This document shows, in pieces, positions 25,029 to 25,831 of a stretch of 25,831 nucleotides of DNA (positions within the stretch are counted from its first letter, which is position 1; the number at the start of each line of letters is the position of its first letter). Position numbers and translations under genes: made by a program. The DNA comes from Candidatus Krumholzibacteriia bacterium (GTDB lineage: Bacteria > Krumholzibacteriota > Krumholzibacteriia > LZORAL124-64-63). The notes below the pieces were generated by a model. The model ran no database searches, was not told the DNA's origin, and saw nothing but the letters and a program-made list of their open reading frames with translations. The stretch is taken from positions 1 to 25,831 of the forward strand of contig JADGEP010000005.1 in NCBI GenBank assembly GCA_016744275.1, read 5' to 3'.

Positions 25029-25805
25029 TCAGAAAATGGGTAAAAATCCCCACTTGATCTCCTGGATGAAGCCGAACAGCTTGCCGGCCCGGAAGAGAAA
25101 CTCCAGTCCCACAACCATTACCAGAATCGCCGCCACGAGGTTGAACTTGCGTTGCAACGAGGGGGCGAGGCGTCCGGCGCCCAATCCCACCGCCACCAAT
25201 ACCGGGATGGTGCCCAGGCCAAACATGGCCATGGTGCCCGCTCCATGCAGCGGTGAGGGGCTGGCCAGGGCGGCGGCGGCCATGGCGTAGACGGGGCCAC
25301 AGGGCAGAAAACCATTGGCAACGCCCAGCATGTAGCGTCCGGCCATGCTGCGGGTGCCGACCAGACCCATGAATTTTTCGGCGGTGAAACGGCCAAAGCG
25401 GCTGCTTTCGACCAAGCGAGTGGTGGGCAGCCATCCCCGCAGGCCCATGCCCATCAGGAACATCATCAGGCCTGAAATCAGAAACAGCCAGGCGCGAATC
25501 TGGGAAGAAGGACCACCGTGCCGGGCTGCGGTGGCCAAGAGTCCAAAAATCAGACCAATCATGGCGTAGGAGTTGATCCGGCCCAGATGGTAGACCAGCA
25601 TGGCCGGAATCAGTGCGCGAAAGCGGTTGTCGTTTTTGCCCTGGGCCAGGCTGAAGGTGCTGATCAGGGGGCCGCACATGCCAATGCAGTGGCCGAGGCT
25701 GGTGGTGATACCAATGCCAAAAGCCGCCCATGGGAACCCCACAAATACAAATCGAAAAATGCCCAGGATGCGAATCTGACCATGCTTATTGATTGGATCT
25801 CGCAA
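25029..25805 (-). CDS. TauE/SafE-like (COG2836) membrane transporter, start unsure
   Basis: A 6-7 helix membrane protein, about 238-258 residues, with the two half-site motifs of the COG2836/DsbD_2 group: GHCIGMCGP in the first helix and ANGFLPCGPVY in the middle, both cysteine-proline-glycine signatures. Such proteins are frequently encoded with cbb3/copper genes and annotated as sulfite exporter or heavy-metal transporters; the substrate is unknown. The frame is open to the window edge. The 25805 TTG is only the most upstream start visible, and GTG 25742, just before PWAAFGIG, fits homologues better. The gene may therefore be complete or slightly truncated. About 150 bases separate it from the next gene. 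Confidence 0.82.
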   Translation of the reverse strand: MRDPINKHGQIRILGIFRFVFVGFPWAAFGIGITTSLGHCIGMCGPLISTFSLAQGKNDNRFRALIPAMLVYHLGRINSYAMIGLIFGLLATAARHGGPSSQIRAWLFLISGLMMFLMGMGLRGWLPTTRLVESSRFGRFTAEKFMGLVGTRSMAGRYMLGVANGFLPCGPVYAMAAAALASPSPLHGAGTMAMFGLGTIPVLVAVGLGAGRLAPSLQRKFNLVAAILVMVVGLEFLFRAGKLFGFIQEIKWGFLPIF

Positions 25806-25831
25806 TATGGTAAAAGGGGTGGCCCATGCTC

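Noticed and set aside
24541..25731. 396-codon open frame on the minus strand spanning the transporter and the sorting-domain gene start
   Set aside because: Low-complexity translation in the wrong frame; the other frame has the COG2836 motifs.
1..25831. CRISPR arrays, tRNA/rRNA genes, insertion sequences, phage genes
   Set aside because: No direct repeat series, cloverleaf, transposase/integrase or terminal repeats were recognised by reading.

Overview
The window reads as chromosomal DNA of a Gram-negative, respiring bacterium with fairly high GC. Several traits point to an uncultivated lineage of the FCB superphylum (for example Krumholzibacteriota or Eisenbacteria): a secreted protein ending in a FlgD-like / type A sorting domain (an NYPNPFNP motif and a terminal SGIYLYRL-type strand), a fused CcoN-CcoO oxidase subunit, several lipoproteins and an Asp-box exo-protein. 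The lineage is an inference; no rRNA or marker gene is present.

Layout. (1) 1-3502 (+): a tightly packed signalling/redox operon: a membrane histidine kinase (5' end outside the window) with a periplasmic CX4CH motif, an NtrC-type sigma-54 activator, an archaemetzincin-type zinc protease and a periplasmic tetraheme cytochrome c, closed by a terminator. (2) 3503-5450: a visibly AT-richer stretch with a putative outer-membrane barrel gene (+). It converges on, and overlaps, a membrane-anchored GcvH-like protein (-) that lacks the lipoyl lysine. The region upstream of the latter carries a good sigma-54 type -24/-12 match and two dyads. (3) 5451-7406 (+): acetyl-CoA synthetase with its own terminator. 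(4) 7538-10235 (+): a tandem-domain glycosyltransferase and a lipoprotein of unknown function. (5) 17885-10260 (-): a cytochrome cbb3 oxidase locus in the order ccoI-ccoS-ccoNO-ccoQ-ccoP, terminator, ccoG and a 59-residue membrane protein. CcoP carries a single heme motif. (6) 23058-18026 (-): an Asp-box (BNR/VPS10-like) exoprotein translationally coupled to a lipoprotein gamma-glutamyltransferase. (7) 24878-23202 (-): a secreted sorting-domain protein. (8) 25805-25029 (-): a TauE/SafE-like (COG2836) membrane transporter, possibly starting beyond the window.

How they fit together. The cbb3 genes build a high-affinity terminal oxidase: CcoI supplies copper, CcoS and CcoG assist assembly, and NO/Q/P form the enzyme. 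The COG2836 transporter is of a type often found with such loci. Acetyl-CoA synthetase feeds acetate carbon into the respiratory metabolism. The least familiar parts are the kinase / sigma-54 activator / archaemetzincin / tetraheme cytochrome operon and the nearby sigma-54-type promoter driving a non-lipoylatable GcvH-like membrane protein. Together they could form one envelope redox-sensing circuit, but that link is inference only.
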